From Panaeolus papilionaceus (lineage: Eukaryota > Basidiomycota > Agaricomycetes > Agaricales): a stretch of 64,000 nucleotides of DNA. The notes beneath the pieces are model-generated. The model did not search any database and was not told the origin of the DNA. It was given only the letters and a program-made list of their open reading frames with translations. Position numbers and translations under genes: made by a program. The DNA lies in assembly GCA_015501605.1 (NCBI GenBank), contig JADNRZ010000002.1, positions 2,356,001 to 2,420,000 on the forward strand, read 5' to 3'. Shown in pieces: positions 34,206 through 45,227 of this stretch (positions are counted from its first letter, which is position 1; the number at the start of each line of letters is the position of its first letter).

Positions 34206-36906
34206 TTACTCGATGACCCATCGCTTGTTGTTGGAGCTTTGACTGTTGTTGTGCGAATGTTGGCCAGAATGGGATTTAGAGCTATCTGAGCTTGAAAAGC
34301 TATCGCTGCGTCGGATGGGAACATCGTTTGCATTGCGCCAGACAACAGGCTCAGGATAGGTAACGCCAGTTTCGAAAGGTTCGGCAGATGGGTTGGAAAA
34401 CCTTGGTCCCAGTGTGGATCCAGAATGGGTTGAATCACTGAATTGCGAAGGAACGGCGGGGTAGCTGGCGTAAGTTGGCAAGGGTCTCTCTGCTGAGGGG
34501 AAGGAAACCTTTTCGACATCGTCCCCGCCCTTTGAAGGATAGTACGTCCACTCATCTTGATCAGGGAGCGATTGTTGTGCATTGACTTAGACGGGGATTA
34601 AGTATATGCATTGTCAATGAAAACCAGTGGACACGACTCACGGTACTTGGCCAAACCCTTGTCAAAGTTGAAGCGGCAAATGATTCCAAGGATAAGCGAC
34701 GAGACGGTCAAGAAAACTGAAGCGGTGGCCATCACAGAGAAAAACCTCCAAGTGACAAAGATCCACTTGAAGGTTGTGGAAACGAACATCACACTCCATC
34801 CGCCGAGGTACAATATGGAGAGCACGAGGAATACCAGCAAGGGAATTCGGAGTTCACGTCGAACAGCAAACCATCCCTGAATGATGATCAGCGAATTTGC
34901 CATTAACCCCACCGCCGGTGGATATCAGTACTTACAGTCATCAACCATGGGATGAGTAGCTAAAAAAATATTAATGGCAAAACCCTCTCAAAGTCAACTG
35001 GAAACTTACAGCAAGCGTGATAAATGAGGTTGCCTTGTATAGTTTGAGGAAGTCTACCTTTTCACCAATCTCCCGATTCATCAAGGAGTCAAGCCATAGC
35101 GAAACGGTAACGACGATGAAGAACAAGGAAAGCTGGATTGCAATTGAGAACGTAAGCACAAGCTTGTAGACACGGTTTATCGTGAGTGACGCGCCGATAC
35201 GCTTGAATGTTTGCCATCCGTAGAGCTATGAAGTGTTGGTCAGTGATTTGACTAAAGAACTTCGGCTGAGACATATAACTACCTTGATAAGCTTCCACGT
35301 TAAAAAAATGGAGACGAACAGGGCGAGGACATTCAATGCGAGACTCGGAATTTCAGCCTGGCTTCGAGCGGTCCAGTACTGCGTGATAAGTGGAACATTT
35401 CGGCATGCTCCCCTTGTAATGACGCGATTGAACTCTGAGCGAAAGGTAGATGTGTGGTAAATTTGGAAGGCGCCCCAGGCAGTGGCCATGACGTGGGTGA
35501 CAAGTGATGCGAGAATGTGAGGGATAGATTCGTTGAGAATGGCGACGATCGACATCGCTAGAACCCAGAAATTGAATGCAATAAAAACAATGTCCTCTCG
35601 CTTGGTGTTATCAAGGCTAAACAGAGGGATATGTGGGCATCAAAGGTGCTTTGATATTTAAAGGAGACCTACATGGACAGCGGCCAATTCAAAGACCAAA
35701 GACAGCTGCTGGTTAAAGTAGCGGTTTCACCGTTTTCAAGGCCTTCCAAAGTGACGGACAACGGCTGTCCGGGGCCAGAGGCGACGATTTTGACGTTGCG
35801 CCTGATGATCCTCTGGTTAATATCGTCTTTGTCAGATTTTGGCTTGTTCAAATAAGAGGTACGAGAAACATACGGAAACAACGTCGTCATCATCATCGTC
35901 AGAGTCGTCCGACAAGTCGCTGTCGTCCGAATCGTAGTCAGAGTCAGAGTCAGAATCGTCGTCGGAAGTATTGCCAATGACTCCTCCCACAGGGCTGCTG
36001 GTAACTTGCACGGGAGCAGGGGTTCCAATAACGGTCTGTGAAGAACGACCGTCAATCGATTCTGTGTTCGTTTCTCTAGACTCTGTCGAACTAGAGGTAG
36101 CTGTCGGGGATGAGGAAGATGAGAGTGCAATGATAGTTGCTAGAGATGGTGCAGGGACCACGGGCGCTGGGCTGATCACAGCTGTATTGACTGCGCCGGT
36201 GGCATTGGGGGTTCCATCCCAAACAATTGGGCAGGAGTCATTGTCCACATCAAGGTTGGACGGAACCCAGCTGCACATACGAATGGTGTTGCCTCGGAGG
36301 ATAGGAAGGCTGTCGCTGGTTGTTTGTCCAGCATCTAATATGTTGCCAATGAAGCGAGCGGCATCTGCATTGGTGGTAAAAGCCTTGATTTGGAGGGAAA
36401 GCTGGACGATAAAGTGGCAAACGGAGAACGCAAAATAAAAGACAGTAAGGCGAGTAAATGTAACTCTGTTCCACTAAGAATAGCACGTAAGCTGCTTTGC
36501 AGGGGCACCAGAGATAAAGGCGCTGAATAAGTACCATAAGGTGGAAAGATTCTGTGAGGTTAAACATGTTATCGAATCTGTTAACCTATGGGTGCATCAA
36601 TTAATATTTGACAAGAGATTCAAGGTCTTGGTGAAATTGCTAGAAAGAAGCTTACCCTACCAGGTTAGAATAATGCTTTACAGAAAGGACTCCAGAGCCG
36701 TATCGGTCCAGCCGTTTAAAAAAAAAAGGCGAAAAATAGGGAGAGATTGAGAGAAGTAGGGAATGGTCTCTGACCAGTGAGGAGCCCAAAGGAAAGAGGG
36801 ATATTCTGTGTGTTGCAGAACAACCCCACCTACCATCAAATCACGCTGTGACTGAAAGTGTCGCACGCGAGCTCACTTGAGTTGCCAAGGTAGCCTTCAT
36901 CGCCAT
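34206..36906 (-). CDS. Multi-pass membrane protein with acidic Asp/Ser loop, function unknown
   Basis: I do not recognise the family. Exons assemble to a first hydrophobic segment (TVFYFAFSVCHFIVQLSL), a loop with Cys (IRMCSWVPSNLD), a Ser/Thr/Pro-rich stretch, and a run of about 35 residues almost wholly Asp and Ser (about 35885-35965). A beta-rich segment (RRNVKIVASGPGQPLSVTLE) follows, then about seven more membrane helices, for example NVLALFVSIFLTWKLI, AIQLSLFFIVVTVSLWL and IPLLVFLVLSILYLGGW. The C-terminal 120 residues are Ser/Pro/Asn-rich and cytoplasmic-like. Eight or more introns. The start is uncertain: ATG 36906 opens a short exon (MAMKATLATQ) that splices to later ones in phase, giving FDNMFNLTESFHLM then WNRVTF. 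A fungus-specific receptor or transporter are both possible. Confidence 0.7.
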
Positions 36907-37019
36907 CACGATTTCTGATTATCGAATCCCTGTCTTGAATGAATTGTCCCTACAAATACTTAATATAAAAAAGTCTAGACTCGCATGGAGCTTGAATTTT
37001 TGTTTGGAGTAAACTTAAA

Positions 37020-40000
37020 TCATATTTGATACCAATGTCTGCTCCCTATCATCCAGTGAATGTGGTTCTCCTCCTCCTTATCCATTGGGACGATTACACC
37101 ACCTTCCAACCAATATGACGAAATCGCGTATCGAGGTTGCAAGTACTCTTCGTTTTGCAACACGTTCAAGATTTCATTCACTTCCTGGCTGTCATATACC
37201 GCCCTCAGTCTCCAACAAATCTCCGCCTGTAGGTAAAGAACAATGAACAATGGTCATTGAAGTTGCGTCCAATCCGTTAAGACCTACCTGTGTTATGCCT
37301 GGCCGAAATATTACGAGGCCCATAACCGCCCTTAACGCAGCCTGCCAATAATCCGCGACTTTAGCACCACGGATGTCCAACCACCGTCGAGGAAAGACGC
37401 GTGTTAAGGGGTCATTGCAAACAGTAACACTCCACTTGGCTATAAAGTTAGCAGATATCAAGACTGGCCTGTCGTATCCGGACCAATACAGTTGTGGTAC
37501 GGGACCTTCGGATAAATGTGCAACCAAGGCAGGTATCCGGCATTCCCATAGTCGCGAAAGCTCCTACCCCAGAATTAGTAAGAATAAGGCTTTAGTCGCG
37601 AATGAAACATACCCTCAATTCTGACTTGCTGATGCCTGCAGATCCTCTCTCTTTGACCGTCTGTAGAAGCCATACTGCATCATTCTGAACGATCTCATCC
37701 AAAGAAACTTGAAGTTTCCGCCATGCTTCTTCAAGGCAGGCTGTGCAATCCACTAGTCCCTGTGAAACACGGCCGCAACACGCGGGTTTGTTTTCATACG
37801 TGCGTCCATGATCCCCATCCTCGGAAGGCTGTTGAGATTCAGATGTTTCAGTGATAGTTTGCACCCCAGAATTGCTGTCAGTAGGGTCCTGTTTTTGATC
37901 TATGGAGTGATACTGAACATTGATTGTCGTCTCGATTTGATCATCGTCTAGAGGCGTTTGAGCCACCTGGTTATTGTTCTTGAACATCAGATCTGACATA
38001 CCAGCCTTCTTGCTGTTCCAATCTAGTGCAATTCGGGCCATTTGAGGGATGCTGGTATCCACATCGAAGTCGACCTGAAGCGGTCAATGCCAGAAAAGCT
38101 GATAGGGATTTGCGATAGCACTTACTTTATTCTCTGACACAAGTTGAATCAAGGTAGCACAGTCTCCGTCGGTCGCCGTTAGCGGCCACTCGTGCCAGGA
38201 ACGATCCATGGGGCCGATGGCTTCTAAAAGCGCTGTAGCATCTTGAAAAACCTCTCGTGCTATGTTGCCCCCAATGGCGTTCTGGTTACTGAAATCTACA
38301 TATCAGAAGAAATAACATAGAATAAAATAATAGGCGGTTTACTTCTCCGAAATCTTTAGCTGTCTGCCGGGCTTTTGTTTCGACAGGTCGCGTTGGGATT
38401 TCGAAAGGACGCCACGCAACAACATTCCTTGGATCGCAGTGCTGACTGGCTCGTCCCCTCGACTTTTCAGGAGCACTGACGCTATGTCAGAGTCATATTG
38501 TTCGGGCGGGGTCCCCATCGCCATCTAATAGAAGGTATTCAGCACGAGCGATGTGCAAGGCTAGATGTTATACCTTCAACGCAGCCTCCGCCAGAGCGAT
38601 TTGGTTGGATTCAGTGGACCTTGCCTTTGGAAACTCTCCTGGAAACTTTGAAAAAGGCATTATTTTCAGCTTCTTTTCTCGTCCTTCTTCGATAAGCGCA
38701 TTCCACATGTAGTCCCATAGAGGGACCGTTAATTCATTCTCTGTGGTATCAAAGCCTTGCTCCAAGGATGCGATATCTGCTGGCAAGGTCACAGCATGGT
38801 CGAAGCCGACTCGCCTATATATGTGAAGTAAGCATATGAAAAGATACAGAGTCGATTGACTCACAAAGCATTTTTGTCGATGTTTGTTCTCAGGAATTCG
38901 ATATGTTTGACAAGATCGAAATCAGAGGGGCTTTCAACATTGTCATCAGGAAGCACTGGGGTTCCCCTATGTTTAATCCAAAGGTCGTACCAGGCGTCTT
39001 CCAAACGCCTTAGATACGCTTCGTTCCCCGGTATTTCCTTGATCCCGTCCAAATGCTGGCGAACAGTGTTTCGTAACACAGCTGGGAAAACCTGCTCAAA
39101 TGCTGCCCAATCGAGGCGATTGGCTTTTCGACAACGGGCGCGTATGATAACAGATGCATCCGTCGCCAGCTCATCATAATCAGGATTCCACTGGAATCTA
39201 TGCCGACGAATACGCTTAGCGGGCCTTTCTTCTTCGACTGCTGCTGCATTAGTCCGCCTAGAAGAATACCGGTGCAATGAGCCATACCTGATTCCGCGGC
39301 CTTCTTTCTCTGACGCTTTTTGTTGACCCGTTCATGAGATATCGGAGGACCTTGCGATGAGATCAAAGCATGTATAGAGGATGGCTCATGAGCAGGAGCT
39401 GTAAAGTGTGACCCTGCAGACGATGATGGAGGGGGAGACGACGTCGCTGATCGAGTAACATGCCTTTGATTGTGCGACTTATTAGAAATCTTGAGAACTT
39501 TAGCGCTAGCGAGATCAGCTTCTCGAATAGCGGCATGTATTTCTCTTTCCCACTTCGAGACATCCTTGACAGTGCCTGCTTGCAAGAATCGGCTCTTTAT
39601 ACGATCAATTCGTACGGCAGCAGTTTCTAAAGAAGACCCCAAAGATAATCGATGCAACAGATCATCCCAGTCCTTTTCTCGGCGGTTCCTCGCTTCTTCA
39701 GCTTTTCTGGCCATAGAGAGCTTGGAATCTTCACCCTTCTTGTTGAGATTCCGCTGCTTCTTTTCCATCTTTTCTACGTGCTTCAAAAGCTTTTTGCGAG
39801 AATTGGAAAAGAAATCAGTGACGACCTCGAGGGGCGCACTAACAACCCAGCATATCTGTGAGAGCTTGTTCGCTCTTTCCTCGTCGTCTAGCATTTGTAG
39901 TGGGGTCGAGACAGGTTTTGATTCGACAAATTGCTTGAGATATTGGGTCTGATGCCACGTAAGAAAATAGTTGGACTTCCAAGACACCGCACGGCGGAGG

Positions 40001-43000
40001 GATCGTGCGGTATTCAAGGAGGCTGTCATTGCTGGATGTGTATTCGAAGGTGTAGCCACCAGCTCCAACATGGGATCAGAGCACGCCTTCTGCAAGTCAC
40101 TCCAATAGATTTCGGCCTGCTCGATAGTTGACACGTCGGCGGATTTCCAGAAAGGGGGGTCAACCTCTGAGCGAGCCCATATATGCAGAGGAGCGGTGGT
40201 ACAAAACTGCCAATACATGGGCGCCGAGTGGGGAGTATTGACTGTCCAACCGTCCTGCGAAGAAATGTTGAAGGTTGTTGGGTGTTCCCCTTTTGGAGGA
40301 CAGCTAATGAATGGGGCGCTCTCGCCTTCCGTGGGACGCAATGGGACAACTAAACCAATGGAGTGCAAGACCTGTAGCATGTCAAGGATGCGCGTCCTTG
40401 CACGGGATCTGCCAATCTGACAGAGAGAGTGGAGCCGAGGTGACAAGTCCCGCACAGGTGTCGTCGACCCAGAATCGGATTGTATGAGGGTAAGCAACTC
40501 CTCATCATGGGACAAGGGAGACACCAGCTGTGTGTACGTCTTTACATCCAGTTCGTGGCAGAAGTATGATATATCGATTATCTCCAGGTCCCTGGAAACG
40601 ATGTGAGGGGATGATGGGCTTGATTCGAACGCAGACAGGGCCGTCAAATGAAGCCGCCGACAACGCAATGCTCTTCCTACGATGAAGCCGTATAATTGAC
40701 CCAAGGTGGTCCTCTCTGTAAGGAAGACTTCTCTGATTATGTTGTCGTCATATGCAAACAACTGCTGGGCTCTGTCCAAGTTTCTTGTCCATCGTTCCTT
40801 GTCGTCTGTACCAGGCTGTTCCACTTGGAGCAGTTGAAGTGGAAGTGTTCCTCGTGAGCTGGACGAAGAATCTGCGCCGTACTCCACAGGTTGGTCAATT
40901 TTGACGAAGGAATTGAGTTGTGGCACAGAATAATGAGTCCCCCGAGATAGATCCGCCAAAAAGTCATGCACAGATTGCTCGTCAGCGTCGGGCAGATATA
41001 TGACACAAGCCGGTCGTGCACTCCCTGTATAGGAGGGAACTGATGTTTTCAGTATTTTCACCCGTCCTTTGCGTTCGAGACTCTCAAACGTCGCTGTTAT
41101 AGTGCGTTTGTCAGTCCTGGTACCCACGGGCGCACTTGTTGCTTCTCCTGCCTGGGTCATGGACTCCAGCAGCCTCATATGGCTATCATAAAATTCCTTG
41201 GTTTGGATGTTGAGGATCCCTCCGCTATTTTCCACAAGTCGAACAAGTTCGTTCTCCCGCCTCAGCTGTGAGACATTGACGCGAGTTGTAGAAGGCTTTT
41301 GAGGTTCCAGTTGAGTAATGTTATGATGCATAGGCTGAGATGACATAGGCCAGGCTCTATGTCCATCACAATCACAATATTTTTATTTTCAGACTCACCT
41401 TCTGCGAAGTTTCTTCATTTTTTTGTCCACTAGGCTGCAGGGGCGATTCCTTTTGCATGGGTTTGTGACTGGCACTGCTGTCTCTGTTGACTTCAGGCAG
41501 TGGTGGTAATTCACGTGGCGGAGTCGATATATCCATATCTCTGGATGATGGGTCTGGTTGCGATGTTGAGCGTTCTTCAGGCAAAGCTTCCTCCGCTGGA
41601 CGCGAAGGACCAGCAGCCTGAGTCACATTTTCGTCTTCATCCACCGACATCTGCGTCGAGTGCGCTTCAGGCTGAGGTTCCAGAGGTTTTTTACGGGGCC
41701 GGCCGCGTTTCCTCGCTTGTGAGTGTTTAAATGTGTTGCATCGAATATCAATAATGAATGAACCGTACCTGGCTGGACGACCACATCGACATCCCGTTTA
41801 TCATTGAAGTCCAACTCTTCATCGTGTTCTTCGTCATCATTTCTCTTTGACGCCTTGTTTCCTGTGACCGACGACATGAATGGCTGGTCATGACGTAAGG
41901 AAGAATGTATACTTTTACTCTTCCGTTCCTTTTTACTAGGCTTCCTGTCTTTATCCTTGAAGCCTTCAGAATACCGAACAAATTCTTGCTCCGTGCGATA
42001 GAAACGCTCTGTTGGAACCTCAAGGAATCCCCCGGCCTGATCCAAAGTGATGTCGTGGGACCTAGTGGAGTCCCTATCAAGAGATTCCTTGTCAACCAAC
42101 TTTCGATAATTAGCCAGCGTATAGTAGCGGTGACGCCTTTCGCGACCTTTGGTCTCCATTAAACCAGCAATGGCAAGGTCAGAAAGATGAGACGGTGGGT
42201 GGTATTTGTCTGCCCTTGCTAAGAGAAGTTCGATTGTCCGTTTGTCGAACTGGCACAGCGAGGTGGCGATTTCCTTTCATTACCGACAGGTCAGCCAGGA
42301 TAATACGTTGAACATAGATACATACATTCAATGTCATCCCCGTCGTCCCTGATTCTTCCAGTAACTCAATAATTTGGCGATGCACCGTGGTGTTCATCTT
42401 TACGCCGCTTTGTGAACCTGGATGCGACAGTGATAAAGGCATGAAAAGAATGCACCGAGGGGGTGACTCGGGGACGTACCCGTAGGAAAGTCTTCCACGT
42501 CGTCTGCAAGTTCGAAAACGGCGAGACCATCATCCGAAAGACTTGGAGGTTCATCCTCAACGAGACGAAAACATTTAACCGAGGCATTGACAGACTTCTT
42601 CTTGTTGCTGGGTACAATGACTTTTTCGATGAGACGCTGCTGAATCATTTCTCTGATACGACTTTGAAAGAAGCGTCTATCTGTTTTAGTAGGATTGGAG
42701 AATCCCTGCAGGACTAGGCATAAGATTAGATGTTGCAACTTAGGCGAGTGCGTACCAAGGTTATCAGCATGTTGTTTGACGCATGTATATGGTTTTTAGA
42801 AGCTTTCAAAAGCTTAATGACGCGACTACTGATCAATGGTAAGCTAGATAGATGACGCGCATCGATGGGGGTGAAGTTCAGATGTTCGTGGTGCGATAGT
42901 CCATCTTCTTCATCTTTTTCTTCGTCTTCCAACTGCCTCTGGGACTGGAGACTCTCTTCTGCCTCTATCTCTTCATCCCGGATGGCTTTCCAAGAGGCGT

Positions 43001-43809
43001 TGCGCTCAAAGAAGTATTTGTGGATGCAGAAATGTGTTCCAACACCACCCCGTCGCACCTTCACACTATAGGAAATACAAGTCAAATCGTCGATAGCGAA
43101 AGGCAACTGAAAGAATACTCACATGAGATCTAACTCAATGAGCTGCCTCACGAGGTAGAAACACGTTTTCTGGTCGTACCCAGTTCTCTTCCCCAACTCC
43201 ACGACTGTTACTCCAGCATCTCTGCCTCTTGTGATTATTTGAAGGGCAGAATAGACCATCGGGCTCATTTTTGCAGACTGCTGTCTAGTGAGATTGTATA
43301 CGTGAGAGTTCATTCAAAGGACTTACCCTGATATGAGAACCAGTTATAGCACAAAAGATAGCGTCTGGCTCAACAGCTACCCGCAACCTTTCGCCATAGT
43401 TTCGTTGAAGATCAGCGAGAGGTGTGTTTGTGACAGAAAGTGGTTCCAGCTTGGGGGGCGTCGAGTTTTGTTGAGATTCTCCCGCTGCTTTAGCTTTTCG
43501 CTTTGCGCTGATTTGAGGCGCAATCCAGACCTCAGATGAAGAACCGGTAGGTATAAGGCCAACCATGACGGAAGGTTGTTGCACGATTAATGACCAAACA
43601 AATGAGCAAAAGGCATCATCCGCATTTTGTAAGTAGTGGTTGGAACCGTTGTCTCTGGAGTAAAAGTCGGCAATGAAATCCTTTAGTCGGGAGACGTCGC
43701 AGCCTAATTTTTATCAGGGTGTATCTGTTCTGATCGAGTCAAACAAGTAAATACCTAGCTCGCCGTCGAATGCAAGCTCGCGGAGGCAGTGGTGCAAAAG
43801 TTCATCCAT
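37020..43809 (-). CDS. TFC3: TFIIIC B-block-binding subunit TFC3 (tau138)
   Basis: Largest subunit of TFIIIC; binds the B block of tRNA gene promoters and recruits TFIIIB for RNA polymerase III. The protein is about 1,950 residues. The N-terminal region has MDELLHHCLRELAFDGELG, then the B-block-binding winged helix (SPMVYSALQIITRGRDAG, GYDQKTCFYLVRQLIELDL, KVRRGGVGTHFCIHKYF). Further winged-helix segments are RRFFQSRIREMIQQRLIEK and TTVHRQIIELLEESGTTG. A basic AT-hook-like RKRGRPRKK lies near 41690, followed by a tyrosine- and serine-rich middle and a long C-terminal half (KIEKKQRNLNKKGE-type Lys-rich helix near 39720). The end of the protein is WMIGSRHWYQI at 37020. About ten introns; the largest exon covers 39290-41350. 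Small 112-base gap from the membrane protein gene. Confidence 0.9.
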
Positions 43810-43954
43810 TTATGTTTTCTGTTATGATCTTACCGAGCTTTTTTGAATGAAGATGCAGACATGAAAAGGAAAATGAAGAAGCGCAAGAGCACAAAACAAG
43901 TCTTACATCATTATCAGGTATGGCTTAATGGGGTATTCAACAATTATGGAGTCA

Positions 43955-44824
43955 TTAGCCCCTGTCAAGTCTGTTGTCATCTGCGAATCCAAAATCCAAG
44001 GCTGGCACATTCAAGCCATATAAAACAAAAAGCTGCGTAGATTGATATACATAATCAAGAGTATAATTATATTTAAATTCATGAAACGGATTTGATCTAA
44101 GGATATTCCCAGTCAACAACAAGGTATGTCCTGGCAAATGGGACCTTCTACATACCTTGCCAGTCCTTACGTCGTAGACCCATCCAGTGATTTTGGTATC
44201 TTTTAAAACGAGAGGGTTCTTCTTCAAGAATTCTACGTCGTCCTTGACGCTTTCTTCAAGCTCTGAAATCGTCAAAAAGTCGATGTTGTCCACCGCGCTC
44301 GCTACTGTGGAATCACCCTGTTCCTCTTTTTTGACCTTTTCACGGAGTTGCTCGTTGGTGAACGTGAGCATCCCACAGTCTGTATGGTGAAATACAGCGA
44401 TTTCACGAGTCCCTAACAGGCGTTGAGAAATAACGACGCTCCGAAGTGCTTCCTTGCTAAATTCACGACAGACATGAGGCATTTTTAGTGAGAGACTCCC
44501 AAGGGACAGCTGTACATATGGTGACTTACGCAGAACCCCCAGCATTTCTGATAACATGAGCTTGTCCCAGCTCGATACCAAGTTGTGAAGCAGGTCTGTG
44601 TGAATTAAGCCATAGCAATGTGGACCATAGGGGTATTGTTTACTCAATGCGAGCATCCATGCAAGTAACTATTTATTTATTTTAGCCACTACATTCCCAA
44701 AGACGCACTTGTCAAACGACTCACCAACAATGACTTGTTTTGAAGGTGGCAGAGGTAGGTGTCCCTTGTCGAAGGAAGCAGCATATTTGTTGTTGCTTAC
44801 GACGAAATTTTCGTAGGCAGACAT
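43955..44824 (-). CDS. NCE103: Beta-class carbonic anhydrase
   Basis: Zinc enzyme interconverting CO2 and bicarbonate, needed by fungi at ambient CO2 for carboxylation reactions. Spliced start MSAYENFVVSNNKYAASF, then VIVVTCMDARIEP with the first zinc Cys and the Asp-Arg dyad, LGIELGQAHVIRNAGG, SLLGTREIAVFHHTDCGM with the zinc His and Cys, and the C-terminal ITGWVYDVRTGK. Short exons around 44650-44660 and 44530-44600 are joined by 50-60 base introns. The last exon (43955-44035) adds a hydrophobic tail LFVLYGLNVPALDF that is not typical; the enzyme might instead end near the last donor. A TATA box (TATAAATA on the minus strand, 44915-44922) lies 91 bases upstream of the ATG. No targeting peptide, so cytosolic. 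Confidence 0.92.
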
Positions 44825-45227
44825 TGTGTACGAGTAAGAAAAAAGGTGATGATTGGGAAGAGTGTAGGGCTTTGTTAAGATGGATATGGATGATTTTTGT
44901 TGGACAATGTTCCATATTTATAGGTGGGGAGATCTATAGTATGATATGGTCCCTCCAATGAAAGCATATTCCAAATTATGGCGCAATATCAGCACCACCG
45001 TCCCAAAAGATTGTGAAATCCATAAAAGAGGCAACATGCCTCACGTTGTCAAGAGCTGAATAGGTTCTCCAGGGATTTTTCTGTGCTCATTTTTAACTTG
45101 TTCTGCTCAAGTAACAGTGGAGTGAATCAGAAGCCTGTCAAATGATGGGATGAGTGATCATCTGCTTAACTGCCAAATTGGGTCATCACTTTACACGACA
45201 TCGTGCTCTATTGCTATTGCTCTATTC
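44825..45227. promoter_or_regulatory. Divergent promoter carbonic anhydrase / TIP20
   Basis: 403 bases between two divergent starts. It contains the minus-strand TATA box at 44915-44922 for the carbonic anhydrase and a plus-strand CCAAT at about 44955. An in-frame ATG at 45150 would extend TIP20 by 26 residues, so the plus-strand start is not settled. No separate gene is seen. Confidence 0.5.

Noticed and set aside
39470..39952. Plus-strand open frame inside TFC3
   Set aside because: Antisense to a Lys/Glu-rich coding region, giving Ser/Phe-rich noise.
45150..45227. N-terminal extension of TIP20 from the in-frame ATG at 45150
   Set aside because: The 26 added residues show no conservation that I can recognise and lie in the promoter; kept only as an alternative start.
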